NCBI GenBank assembly: GCA_000729835.1
Contig: JFHB01000044.1
Span: forward strand, 114,108 to 178,107
DNA: 64,000 bases
DNA from: Atkinsonella hypoxylon
Taxonomy: Eukaryota; Ascomycota; Sordariomycetes; Hypocreales; Clavicipitaceae
Direction: 5' to 3'
Notes under the pieces: model-generated
Databases searched by the model: none
Told to the model about the DNA's origin: nothing
Seen by the model: only the letters and a program-made list of their open reading frames with translations
Part shown: in pieces, positions 25,101-37,100 of the stretch
Layout: the number at the start of each line of letters is the position of its first letter
Numbering within the stretch: the stretch's first letter is position 1
Translations under genes and position numbers: made by a program

Positions 25101-28100
25101 TTTGCAGACCTGTCTGCTCGAAAGCTGCCATCTCCACGACTTGACGCTGGACCTGGCTGAGGTAGTTTTCAACAGTCTGCTCCCACCTGAAGGCGACACG
25201 AACTGGCACAGTGGCCAGAGTAGGGCCAGTCATCTGATCTACTTCATGTACAGCGGCTTGACGACCACTTACAGTTACACCGAATACCACGTCGTTTGAG
25301 TTTGTGTACTGTGCAATTGCAATTGACAAGGCGGCACGAATAGTACTCGAGGCGGTGATTCCGGACTTAGGCCAGCTGAGATTGCTGATATCATAAAATG
25401 TGATTGAGTTCGCAGATGGTTGATAAGTAGGTGATAGCAGCTTAGGGAATGCTGGCGCCTCACATTTCTCGAACTGCGTCTGCCAAAAGTGCCTGGCTCG
25501 CTCCTCATTGTTATTCATGATGTGTTTGACAAAACGCTGGAAAGGGGGAGCTTGCAGCAGAATTTCCCCCTTGTACGCAAGCTCCAACCGCTTCATTATG
25601 CGTTGCATAGACCATCCATCGTAGAGGGCATGATGCACAGTCCACACGAAGACATTTTGCCGCTTGTCGTCAGTTATATTTAGGATAGCGTATCGAACAA
25701 GAGGCTTTCCCATCCCCATAACTCTATTCTTATCAGCTTCCTCATACTCACTCATGTTTGAGCACGAGAGCCAGATTGTTGTTTCCTGGAGCACAACCTG
25801 AACCAAGCCTTGATCGGGTAGGTCGACGATGCGAGTTCGAAGGATTGGTGTCATCTGCAACACTTGTGCCCAGGCTCTTCTGAAGCGAGCGACGTCAACC
25901 GTATCTTTCAATAGAAGCGCAAATTTAGCGACAAAGTCACCAGATCTTTTCAGACTCAGTGCAAGAAGCCCTGCCTGCAACGGAGTGCAAGGAAAGATAT
26001 CTTGAATTTGTGCACTGTCAATTTCGCAGATTTTGGCAACTTGGTCCCGCGCCACTGTAGACTTGATGTTAGGTTTCAGCAGCGAGTATGGTGGGATAGC
26101 CTCATCATCAATAGTTGAGACAGACCCAACAACTTTCGCTAGCTCGCTCAACTTAGGCTGCTGGAAAATGTCCGTCACAGTAATAGCGATCCCGTCCACA
26201 CGGGCCGCGCCCACCAGCTTCATAGCTCCAATTGAATCCCCTCCTCTCCGAAAGAAATTGTCATTTGCGCTGATCGAGTCGGCCTCAATTTCAAGAACAG
26301 ATGCCCATAGACTCTGGAGACGTTTCTCCAACTCTGAACTGGGCGGCTGGTAATCTGTACTGCGTGATTTGAGGCCCATAGCTTCTTCGCACACCATCCG
26401 CTGCCCTAACTCTCGCAAATAGCGACGGTCAGTCTTCCCCGTTGGCGTCAAAGGAATATCGTCTAATACAACGTAGGAAGTTGGGATCATATAGGTGGGA
26501 ATCATTTTAGCAAGTTTCTTGTCAAGGTCATCTGCAATTTTTTCAGTCCATTTTGAGTGCTGGCCAGCTTTCAGCGCTGGATCATTTGAAAGATGAACGA
26601 ATGCCATGATCAACGATCTTTTGCTCCCTGGGGGTTGAATCACTTCAGCAAAGACTTCGAAAGGCACATCGCACATGATATTGGCCCGAACGTGGTGCTC
26701 AATATCACCTAATTCCAGCCTCTGACCGTTGATCTTGACTTGGGCATCCTTGCGACCTACAAAAGTCAGGCTTCCGTCGGTATTGTATCGCACAATGTCT
26801 CCTGTCTTATATAGCCTTCCCCTCCGACCAACGTGACCGTAGGCTCCACGAACAAGCCAGTCCGGGTCTTCAACAAAGGCCGCCTCAGTTTTTAATGGAT
26901 CCCCAAGATACCCAATAGCAGAAACACAGGGCCCTTCCAAAAGCAATTCACCCGGGACACCGATTGGAACGAGCTCGTTGTGGTTACTGACATGTACGAT
27001 CCAGGTGCATACGCCAATGCCTGAGCCTATGCTCGCAGCAGAGGTATCAGACTCGCCCATCTTCGCCAATGTAGCTTTGACAGTGCACTCCGCAGGGCCA
27101 TATGTGTTTAAAACGGTCGTATGCTTGGCCCACTTGGTCGCAAGATGGGTTGTCAAAGCCTCGCCACTAAATAACAAGTGCTCAAGACCGATGAAGTCGG
27201 CTGGGCGAAGAGTACCAGCAACCGAAGGAGTCAAGTCAGCAAAATTGGCTTTATAAGACATGAACGATGCAGTAATGTTGTTGGATGTTTCAAATTCGGA
27301 CGGTATGCATAAACATGCGCCAGCAGTCATGGTGTGCAGAAAATTAGACCAGGTAACATCAAAGGCATATTTAACAAAGTCATACACCCGAGAGGTAGCC
27401 TTAAAGCCTAAAGCCTCTTGCTGATAACGAATAGCACTACTGAAGTTGGAATGTGTGATAATGACACCTTTCGGAACTCCAGTGCTGCCTGATGTGAAGA
27501 CGATGTACAGCATATCCGACGGTTTGGCATCCGGTAGGTCGCTTGCGGCTCTGTCTAAAGTCACGCTATCACTATCGCTGACAGATATCACTGCGCAGTC
27601 CGACCCAGAGAGACGCGATGCCATCCCTGCATTCGCACGAGACGCAAGAAAAACGGTGGGTTCAACCTGAAGTACAATGCTGCGTAAACGTTCCTCTGGC
27701 AGGGTGCTGTCTAGGGCCACTGATGCAGCACCAGCTTTCATGACTGCAAGCATGGCGACAGGCATCCACTTCGATTTCTCGAAATATAGAGGTACTATAT
27801 ATCCTGGACGGACGCCCAGAGAAGCTAGGTGATGGGCTAGATTTGTGGCAACATTGTCTAGTTCGGCGTAGGTAAAACTACCGTCCCAGGCGCAAATCGC
27901 TGGGGCATTGGGCGTTCTCCGAGCCACATTACCAATAAGGTCGTGGATCAGCTCTTCAACAGAGCCCGGAACTGAATCATTCCACTTCCAGATATCTTGT
28001 ATGTCTTTCCCGCTGATGTTATTCATGACTGACAGCTGCTTAAATGGCTTGCAGGGTGAAGGGGCAGCCTGGTAATGGCCAATGAGAGATGTGACTATCG

Positions 28101-31100
28101 TCTCCAGAAGAGAAATCACTCGATGCGCCTGGTCGTGAGACAGGCACGCAAGTCGGTAATCCACCGTGAAGCATACCAAAGAGTCGGTGTGCCTAATGTT
28201 GATGGTGACATCGTACTCCGTAGGATCTTCCCAATCAAGGTTAGTGAAGACTAGATCCTGCGATTCCATGCCTTCAGATAGTCTATTGTAGTCTGTTTGG
28301 AATGATAATATAGTATTAAAGAGACTTTGGCCGAAAGGGAGTCCTAATTCGTGCTGTACATTGGCAATGGGGCAGTGTTGAAAGCTGAGATCTTCCAAGA
28401 CTTGGTTCTGGACGTGGCTGATCAAGGTTAGAGCGTTCCATCCTTCAAGAATATCAACGCGACAGGTCATGACATTCGCAAATGCACCAATGGAGTCTAT
28501 AATGCCTTTTATTGCCAAATCTCGACCAGAGGCAAGGTACCCAAAGCAGACAGAATTGGACCCTGTATATGCCGACAGGGTGAGAGCCCAAGCGCTCTGA
28601 AACAAGCTAGCAGGAGTGATTGACTGAGCCTCACAAAACTTCTGAATATCGCTGAAAACTTCGTTACGCAGCTCAAGTGTGGCAACTCCAGTAGTGTGTC
28701 CATTTGGTGCCGTCGCTACATCTGCCAAGTGCGGAAAGTGACAGGGCTCCAAAGCACACAATTTGTTCTTCCAGTAGGTCATTGCATCGCTCCTCGACAG
28801 AGAAGTAAAAGCCCGAGCGAATTCAATGGTAGTATTATGGAGCTCCTCAGTATTAAGCTTCCCGGCGTATGCTTTGGCCCAATCCTGCATGGTGATAGCC
28901 GTTGAGGCACCATCACAAATCGCGTGGCTCATTTCAATTCTGCAAATAAGACGACCATCACCCTGCACACAACACACTACCAACCGATGAGCAGGCTTTA
29001 ACTGAATATACTTGGCAGGTGGTATTTCTTTCATTCTGCAGACTGCTGATTCAACAGTTTCACTTTCAATAAGACAAACATCACCGATGTAGGACTTTAG
29101 AACAACGGAATTGAACGCAAAGGAGGCATCGACGCTGTTAATGTAGACACTTCGTAAGAATGGGTGTCGAGCGACTACTGACTGCCAAGCATTAATCAGG
29201 TTGCCAATGTCAATTACGTGGGATTTCTGCGGTCGTATCTCCCAGATTTGAGAAGTTTCGTACGACCCAGTTCCTTTAACTTGACTAAGAAGAATGCCGT
29301 CCACCATAGGGGGTGATGGATAAACAGCTTCCACTTTAGTGTTGTTAATATCCTCAATATTTCGTAAGACATTGTGTTGCAGTTCATCTAGTGTATAATA
29401 ATCAAGGTTGAGAAAGTTGTAATCACATAGAGTGCGCTCAGGTTGCATGCTCGAGAGCTCCAGACAAATAGAGTCCAAGGTGGGGCCGATTTGCACGACC
29501 CATTCCTGGATATCGTTTTGGTGAGCAAGGTGTCTGTTCCAACTAAAGGAGATTTTAGTAAGTCCGTTTTCAATAAGAACATTAATATCAAATAGGACGG
29601 ACGTCGGCAATAACGGTCCAACAGCAGATACAGTATCGTTGAAGTCAACGACTGTGAAGAGGGAGTTGGAACGTTCTAGTTGTTGAAATTGACCGTGATA
29701 GTTGAATTGAACTTCCATTGTGCAGGCATGGGATGCAAAGGCCGAGATGCATTGCTTGTTGAAGTGCCTAGAGACCCAGTAGGCCCAGCCATTGGACGGC
29801 AACATCCTTCGAGCATCCTTGACTTGCCTCGGGATATGTGCAGACCGGTAACCAGCACTTCGGGACACATGTATAGGACTCAATGTCGTGAACCAGCCAA
29901 CAGTGCGTGAGAGATCAATTTCTGGCGCCCAGGGCTCGCGGCCGTGGCTTTCATTGAAGATAGTAAGCCCTTCTCGCATAGGAAATGCCCGAAAGAAAGC
30001 ATCCCAAATAGATGCAAGTATTAAGTCGACTGGCTCTGTGTTATATGCAGTGTTGGCATCCCTTAATAACATAGTTGTGGTCTCCTTTCCCACCACGATA
30101 TTCTTTTCGATATGGTCTTGCACTGAATTAGGAGTGTGCTGTGTAAATTTCCAAAATTCGTGGTTATTATGCACATTGTTCGTGCGTAGTACTTTATCTG
30201 GGGAAAAATGAGGAGACTGAGCTTCCTCCATCTGTAACTTATTCCAGCATTGGAATGGAAAGCTGCCTGCTAGTTTATTTCCCGTCAGAAGTGACTCTAG
30301 GTCTTCCAATATAACGCGCCATGACACAAGGTCGACAACTAGGTGGTGCGCGATCAGAATCAAATACTGATCTGCCGATGGCAATGCATATAGATCTGCC
30401 GAAAAAACAAGACCACGCTCAATGTCCAAATGCCGCTGACTGCTGGCAGCATTTGTCTTGATACTGTTTAATGATTGAGCATCGGCGAAACCAAAGTGGT
30501 AAACAGCATCAGCTGGCTTGGGTATAGTTTGCATCCACCCATTATGACAACGTTCAAACCGCGCACGGAGCATAGAATGTTCCTTGACAATCTCCCGTAT
30601 TGCTAGAGATATATCTTGCGCAGAAAAAGAGCGATTGAGTTTGACGTAGAACCCCTGGTTGCAGTGATAGTCTTTATGTGTGACTAAATCGGAAGCAGTT
30701 TGAGCAAAGAACCATTTCTGCATGGGCGACAAGGCAAAAGGCTCGTCGAAGTGCTCACCGAAGTCGATATCGTGACTGGCAGGATCGGGTGTGAAGCTGG
30801 ATAACTGTGCCACATCGGCAAGCGACTTGTTCTTCAGCAGCATGCTTACCGAAAACACTAGGTTCGCCGCGCGGCAATAAGAAGATAGACGCATGGCTGA
30901 GATTGAGTCGCCACCGTTTCTCACAAAGGAATTTCCAAGGTTGATCTCAGCGGGAGGTATATTCAAAATTGTACTACAGGCTTTGCAAATAATGTGCTCC
31001 ACATCGTTCTTAGGGCCACGAAATTTTGGTGGAGTGTTGGTTTTGTTGATCCTGGTAAACGTTTCCACGTTCATGCCCAGGAGCCACTCCTCAACGAGAC

Positions 31101-34100
31101 GGCGGTTCAGCTTACCCGAAGAATTGAGGGGAATATGTTTAACTGCAATCCAAACAGAAGGCACCATATAGGAAGGCAAAGAGTTAGTCAAAAGATTCTC
31201 CAGGTTTTGAATGTGTTCCTCGATTATACCATCCACGTCAATAACTTCGATGGAGGGCTTATTTTGAGATTGACTGACGGTTTGGAAGCTGAAAGTTCCA
31301 ACCAGCTTCTTGGCACACGGTCCAGAGCAAAGATATAAACACACACATTGACGTATAGGTGAATAGCGAGCAATGTTGTTTTCGATTTCACTGAGCTCGA
31401 CTCGCTGTCCATTGATCTTTACTTGTGCATCTTTGCGACCAATATAGCAGAGAGTACCATCGGAGTTATACTTCACAAGGTCGCCAGTCTTATACAGTCG
31501 TCCATCACGACCAGCTTTGCCACCTCCCCCTTGTAGTAACCAAGGAGGGTTATGAATGAAGGCAGCATTAGTTTTTGTCTTATCATTTAAATAACCACTT
31601 CCTAGTAGAGGACCTTCAAGTATAAGCTCCCCGACAGCCCCTACCGGCACAAGATTGTCACTCTTCCTGGCATTAGTAACCCAAGCAAGCATACCAATAG
31701 CGCGTCCGATGCTTGGTTCACCTTTTGCATTAGGGTCGATCGTAGCAACAGTTGCTGTGGGTGTACATTCACAAGGCCCATAACAGAGCTTTAAGTCGGC
31801 AAGCGACCTCCAACGCTCTGCGTGCTCAGGGGACAGCCTCTCGCCACCTAGTATTAACGTGCGTAGAGACTTAATTGTGCTGTGTTGCAAGGCTGTGGCA
31901 GCAGATGGTGTAATATCAAGAATGGTTGGCTTGAACCGCTTAATAGACTCATCTAGGTCGTCTCGGCGCTCGCTTTCAGAAGGGATGCATAAGCAGGCTC
32001 CAACAGTGAAAGTATTCATGAAAGTATTCCAGGTGACATCAAAGGCATATGAAGTAAAGTCATATACACGGGCGTCAGAGGTGTAACCCTGAGCCACCTG
32101 CTGGTAGTGCACAGCGCTACATACATTTGCGTGCGTTATTATGGCACCCTTAGGCGCACCAGTGCTGCCGGAAGTAAAGACCAAGTACGCTTTGTTCCAT
32201 GGATGAACCTTGGGCAAAGTTCCTTGCGGCTTTTGACCATAAAAGTGTTCCAGACTGTTATTGCTGATAGTGATCACAGGTGCGTCCGTGAGCTGCGCGG
32301 CCAGCTTCTCGTTGCTTGAAGAGGCCACCACAACAACAGGTTTGACTTGGTCAAGGATATCTCGGAGGCGACTGTGAGGCTGATTTGAGTCCATTATAAC
32401 GGGCGCCCCGCCTGCTTTCAAAATCGCTAGCATCGCCACAGGTGTCCATTTAGACTTTTCAGAATAGATTGGGATTATAGCATCAGGGCCGACGCCAAAG
32501 CTCACGAGAGAGCGGGCCAGACGCGTAGATATAGCGTCGAATTCCTGGTAAGAAAGATCACCATCCCAAGCATTTATTGCCAAAGAGCCAGGGACCGCCC
32601 GAGCCGTCTCTGAGATCATGTCATGAAGACAGGCGTCTAGCGCTAAGGGACAAACGCCATTCCACTGCCAAATGTCGTGTATGTCTTGAGTGCTAATCAG
32701 ATCTAGGTTGTGCAGCTTCCTTCCAGTATTTTTTGTGAGACATATCTGGCGGAGAATGTGCTCAAGCTGGTTGGCCATCCTCTCGGCCTGCTCGGCAGCT
32801 ATAATATTAGAGTCATATGCAATACGTAATCTGAGCCCTCGTCGTTCCAGGCTGCACTCAATCGTCAGAGCATGGGTGTCGTACTCAGTCACATTAGTAT
32901 TGTCTTCTCCATTCTCATCTATTCTTCTGACAAACCAGTTGCTTCTGATTGTCTCATCATCTGCGTCCTCTGCAGGATGCACGACAAGCAGAGTTTGAAA
33001 TCCACATGCTCTTTGCGTGTCAGGGCCAAAGCGGCGAATGCGTTGTAATCCCGTTTGCTCAAAAGCAGACATCTCTACTGCTTGGGTCTGGACTTGATAT
33101 AGGAAATGCTCCACGGTCATTTCGGTCCAGTCCACAGCAACTCGTACGGGAACCGTGGCGATCGTAGGTCCCGGGATTTGATCAACATCCAAGACATCGG
33201 CCTGGCGTCCAGACACAGTGACACCGAAAATGGCATCAGGCATGTCGGTATATTTTGTGACAAGAAGACACCACGCTGCCCGCACCATCATGGAGGGTGT
33301 GATGTCAGATATCGGCCATTGTAAATGATGAATACGGTGCTTGATAAACGAGTCGGACATTGGCTGGTAAGTGTTTGAGGGAAGCAGTGGGAATAGTTGG
33401 GCCTCAGAGTCTCGAAATTGATCATCCCAGTACTTTGCGGCGGCGTTCTGGTCAATGCCGAGGACATGCTGGACGAAAGTCTGCAGAGATGGCGAAGGGG
33501 GCACTGATTCACCTACATTCAGATGGTACGCGGCCTCAAACTTCTTTAGCATGAGGGAAATAGACCATCCATCGTACAGAGCATGATGAATAGTCCAGAT
33601 AAAGTAACGACTGTTATCGACTGGGAGCCGAATTACGGCAAATCGCGCCAATGGCATGCCTAATCCAGTGATGAGCTGCCTGTCGGCCCGTGCATATTCT
33701 TCCAGGCTCTCTGCGTCGTCCTTGCGCGACCACAATACAGGTTCATTGATCACAACCTGAATCAAACCATGGTCTTCAACATCAATTATTCGGGTGCGCA
33801 AGATAGGTGTTGCAGACACAACAGCCTCCCATGCCTCACAGAAGTGTTCTGGGCTTACGGTAGGCAGCAGTGGGTAAATGAATCGTGCGACGTAGTCACC
33901 TGCGCGCTTGGCGCTCAAAGCAATAAGACCTTCCTGCAACGGAAGGCAGGGGAATGCATCTTCGACTTGCTCCACGTTGACATTGCATTTAGAAGCGATT
34001 TTTCGTGATAGGTTGTCGAGACTTCCTCCTACGTTAAGGAGCGAAAAAGGTTGACATTGGTGGTTGCTTTCTCCATTGACTGGCTTAGTTGACTCGCCCA

Positions 34101-37100
34101 CCAAGCTGGCCAGCTCACTTAGGAGCGGATGCTGGAACACTTCTGCGACAGTAAGATGAATATTTTGCTCGCGGGCTTCGGCGACAAGCCTCATAGCGGC
34201 AATAGAGTCACCTCCAATACGAAGAAAACTGTCATCTGTGCCAATTTTCTCGGCTTCCATACCGAGTACGGCTGCCCATAGTCGCTGTAGTTGTTTTTCG
34301 GTTGTAGTCGATGGTTGTCGTCTCTGGCCAGATCTGGATGAGTCTAGTTGACTGAGGCTTTCCAAGCTCATCTGCTGCCCCATGACACGAAGCTTGCGGC
34401 GGTCTATCTTGCCGGTGGGCGTGATCGGGACTTTATTGAGAGGAACATAGGCTGATGGTATCATGTAGGCCGGTACCTGCGTAAGAAGCCTATCTCGTAG
34501 ACCATCTATAAGGTTTTCCAGTTCCTTTTTCTTGGCGTGTTTATTGCCTGCCTGGACAGCAACTGCCACTTGAACAAAGGCCACCAGTATCGCATTCTTA
34601 CTGCCTGCTGGTGTAACTACCTCTGCAATGACACTTGAATTATCGTTGAATTTAATATTGGTCCGAATGTGGTGTTCGACGTCGCCCAGTTCCACGCGTT
34701 GGCCATTGATCTTTACTTGAGAGTCCTTCCTTCCCAGGAACACCAGAGTTCCATCTGGGTTGAATCGTGCAATATCTCCAGTCTTGTACAGGCGACTTCG
34801 GCGGCCACTGTGGTGAGCAGTTCCGGCACAAAGCCAGGCTGGGTCATTGAAGAAGGCCGTCGGGGTCTTTTCTTCATCGCCAAGATAGCCATCTGCTACA
34901 AGAGGACCTTCCAGGAGAATCTCGCCAACACATCCTAGAGGAACGAGTTTGTGATGATCCAACGGTTGAACCAGCCATGTGCGCAGGCCACACCCTGCAC
35001 CAATATCTATGCGATTCTGGGAGATTTGGTCAACGATCACGCGCTGAGCAGTGCTGAATGTCGTACATTCCGTTGGGCCATACAAGTTCGTCACGGCGAT
35101 GTCTGGAGGTAGTCGAGCAACATCGTCGGCTAACAAGGGCTCTCCGATGAACAGAATATGGCGTAGACATTTCAGATGCTCGGGGTTAAGACCACGGATA
35201 GTGGATGGCGTAAAGATGGCCGTATTGGCGGCAAGTCTATTGATGGAACCTAGAAGGTCGTTGCGGCGCTCGTCGTTGCTTGGAATGCAGATGCAGCCTC
35301 CGGCAGAGAGGCCCTGGAGTAGATTGCACCAGACGACATCGAACATGTACGACGCAAAGTCGTAAATTCTCGAATCTTCTGTGAATCCGAGGGTTTCACG
35401 TTGATATCGGATGGCGCTTGCGAGATTGGCGTGGGTCACGACCACGCCCTTGGGAGTGCCGGTGCTACCAGATGTGAAGACGACGTAGAGTTTGCTGGAC
35501 GGGTCAACGGCTGGAAGCACCTGGGCCGCTGTACCTGCCGCTGTTCCTGCCGCTGTTCCTGGTGCTTTCAGAGGCAGCTCGCGACCAGCCAGCTTTTGCT
35601 CGCCTACTACCACCACCCTTGCAGACTGCTGTGGCACCAGCTGGCGAGCAAGGCCTTCATTGGCCACCGAAGTTACTATCACGACTGGACTTACCTGGTC
35701 CACGATGCTACGGAGACGATCGACCGGCTGCGCATAGTCAACAGCGACAGACGCTCCGCCAGCCTTCATCACCGCCATCATGGCTACTGGCATCCACTTT
35801 GACTTCTCGATGCAGAGCGGGATCACCGCGTCTACACCGACTCCCAGACTGATGAGACAATGAGCCAGGCGAGTGGATTGTTCATCAAGCTCGCGGTAAG
35901 TCCAATTGCCGTCCCACGCGCACACAGCCTGCGCCTCAGGCTTTTGCTGCGTCGTAGCTAATATTATATTGTGGACAACACCGCTGACGGGTTCAAGCTC
36001 TGTTGAATTCCAACACCACATCTGATCAATGTCCTCGGGACTGACCAATGCAACATCTTCCAGGTTTGTCCGGTGCATCTCCGAGTCACATAACTGACGG
36101 ATAACATACTCAAGCTGGCTCATCATGATGCTCACTTGCTTGTCGTGGAGCACAGAAGAGTCATATCGTGTTGACACAAGAACACCTTGATCTTGCAGAT
36201 GACATTCCATCGATAGCGCATATGTACGGAACTCTGCCATTCGGTTTTCCATTTCTGACTGCTGCACGATTTCATCTTCGGGGACGAAGAGAATGTTATT
36301 AATCGCCTTCTCCTCCTCGTCCGTGCTGGGCTGAATAACAAGTAGTGTTTGGAACTCGCAGGCTCTTTCAGCTTCAGGGCTAAGTTTCCGAATACGTTGA
36401 AGGCCGGTCTGCTCGAAGGCCGTCATGTTAACCATCTGTGCCTGGACTTGAACAAGTAGCTCCTGCACAGTCTTGCGCTTGTCCAGAACAACCCGAACAG
36501 GGACTGTCGCTATCGTCGGCCCCGTCATTTTTTCTATGCCTGGCACCGGAGCCTGCCTTCCGCTCACGGTAACTCCAAAAACATTGTCATTTGCTCCAGT
36601 ATAGCAAGAAACCAATATAGACCAGGCAGCTCGCAGCGTGGTCGATGCAGTCACCCCCATCGTATTTGGCCACTGTAGCCCCATAATGCGTCGCGACGTT
36701 AGCTTGTCAGACCTCGGCTGATAAAAAGGCGATAGCAGTATAGGGAAATTTTGCGCTTCAAGATGTTCAAATTGGGAAATCCAGTAATGAGATCTTTGCT
36801 CATCTTCGTGCACACCAAGTATGTGTTTGATAAAACCCTGGAATTGAGGTGAGCTGCCTAGTGCTCCATCGCCATTGTAAGCTTTAGCGATTCGCTCCAA
36901 GATAATCTGTCTTGACCATCCATCGTAAAGTGCATGATGAATCGTCCACACAAAGAAGTGATTGGTTACGTCATCGTTCGACTCGTCAACGAGTGCAAAC
37001 CAGGCCAAGGGTGAACCTAGGCCTATTACGAGGTTGCTGTCAGCCTGCTTATACTTTGCAAGGTTCATATCCTCATGTTGAAACCTCCATACTGCTGGCT

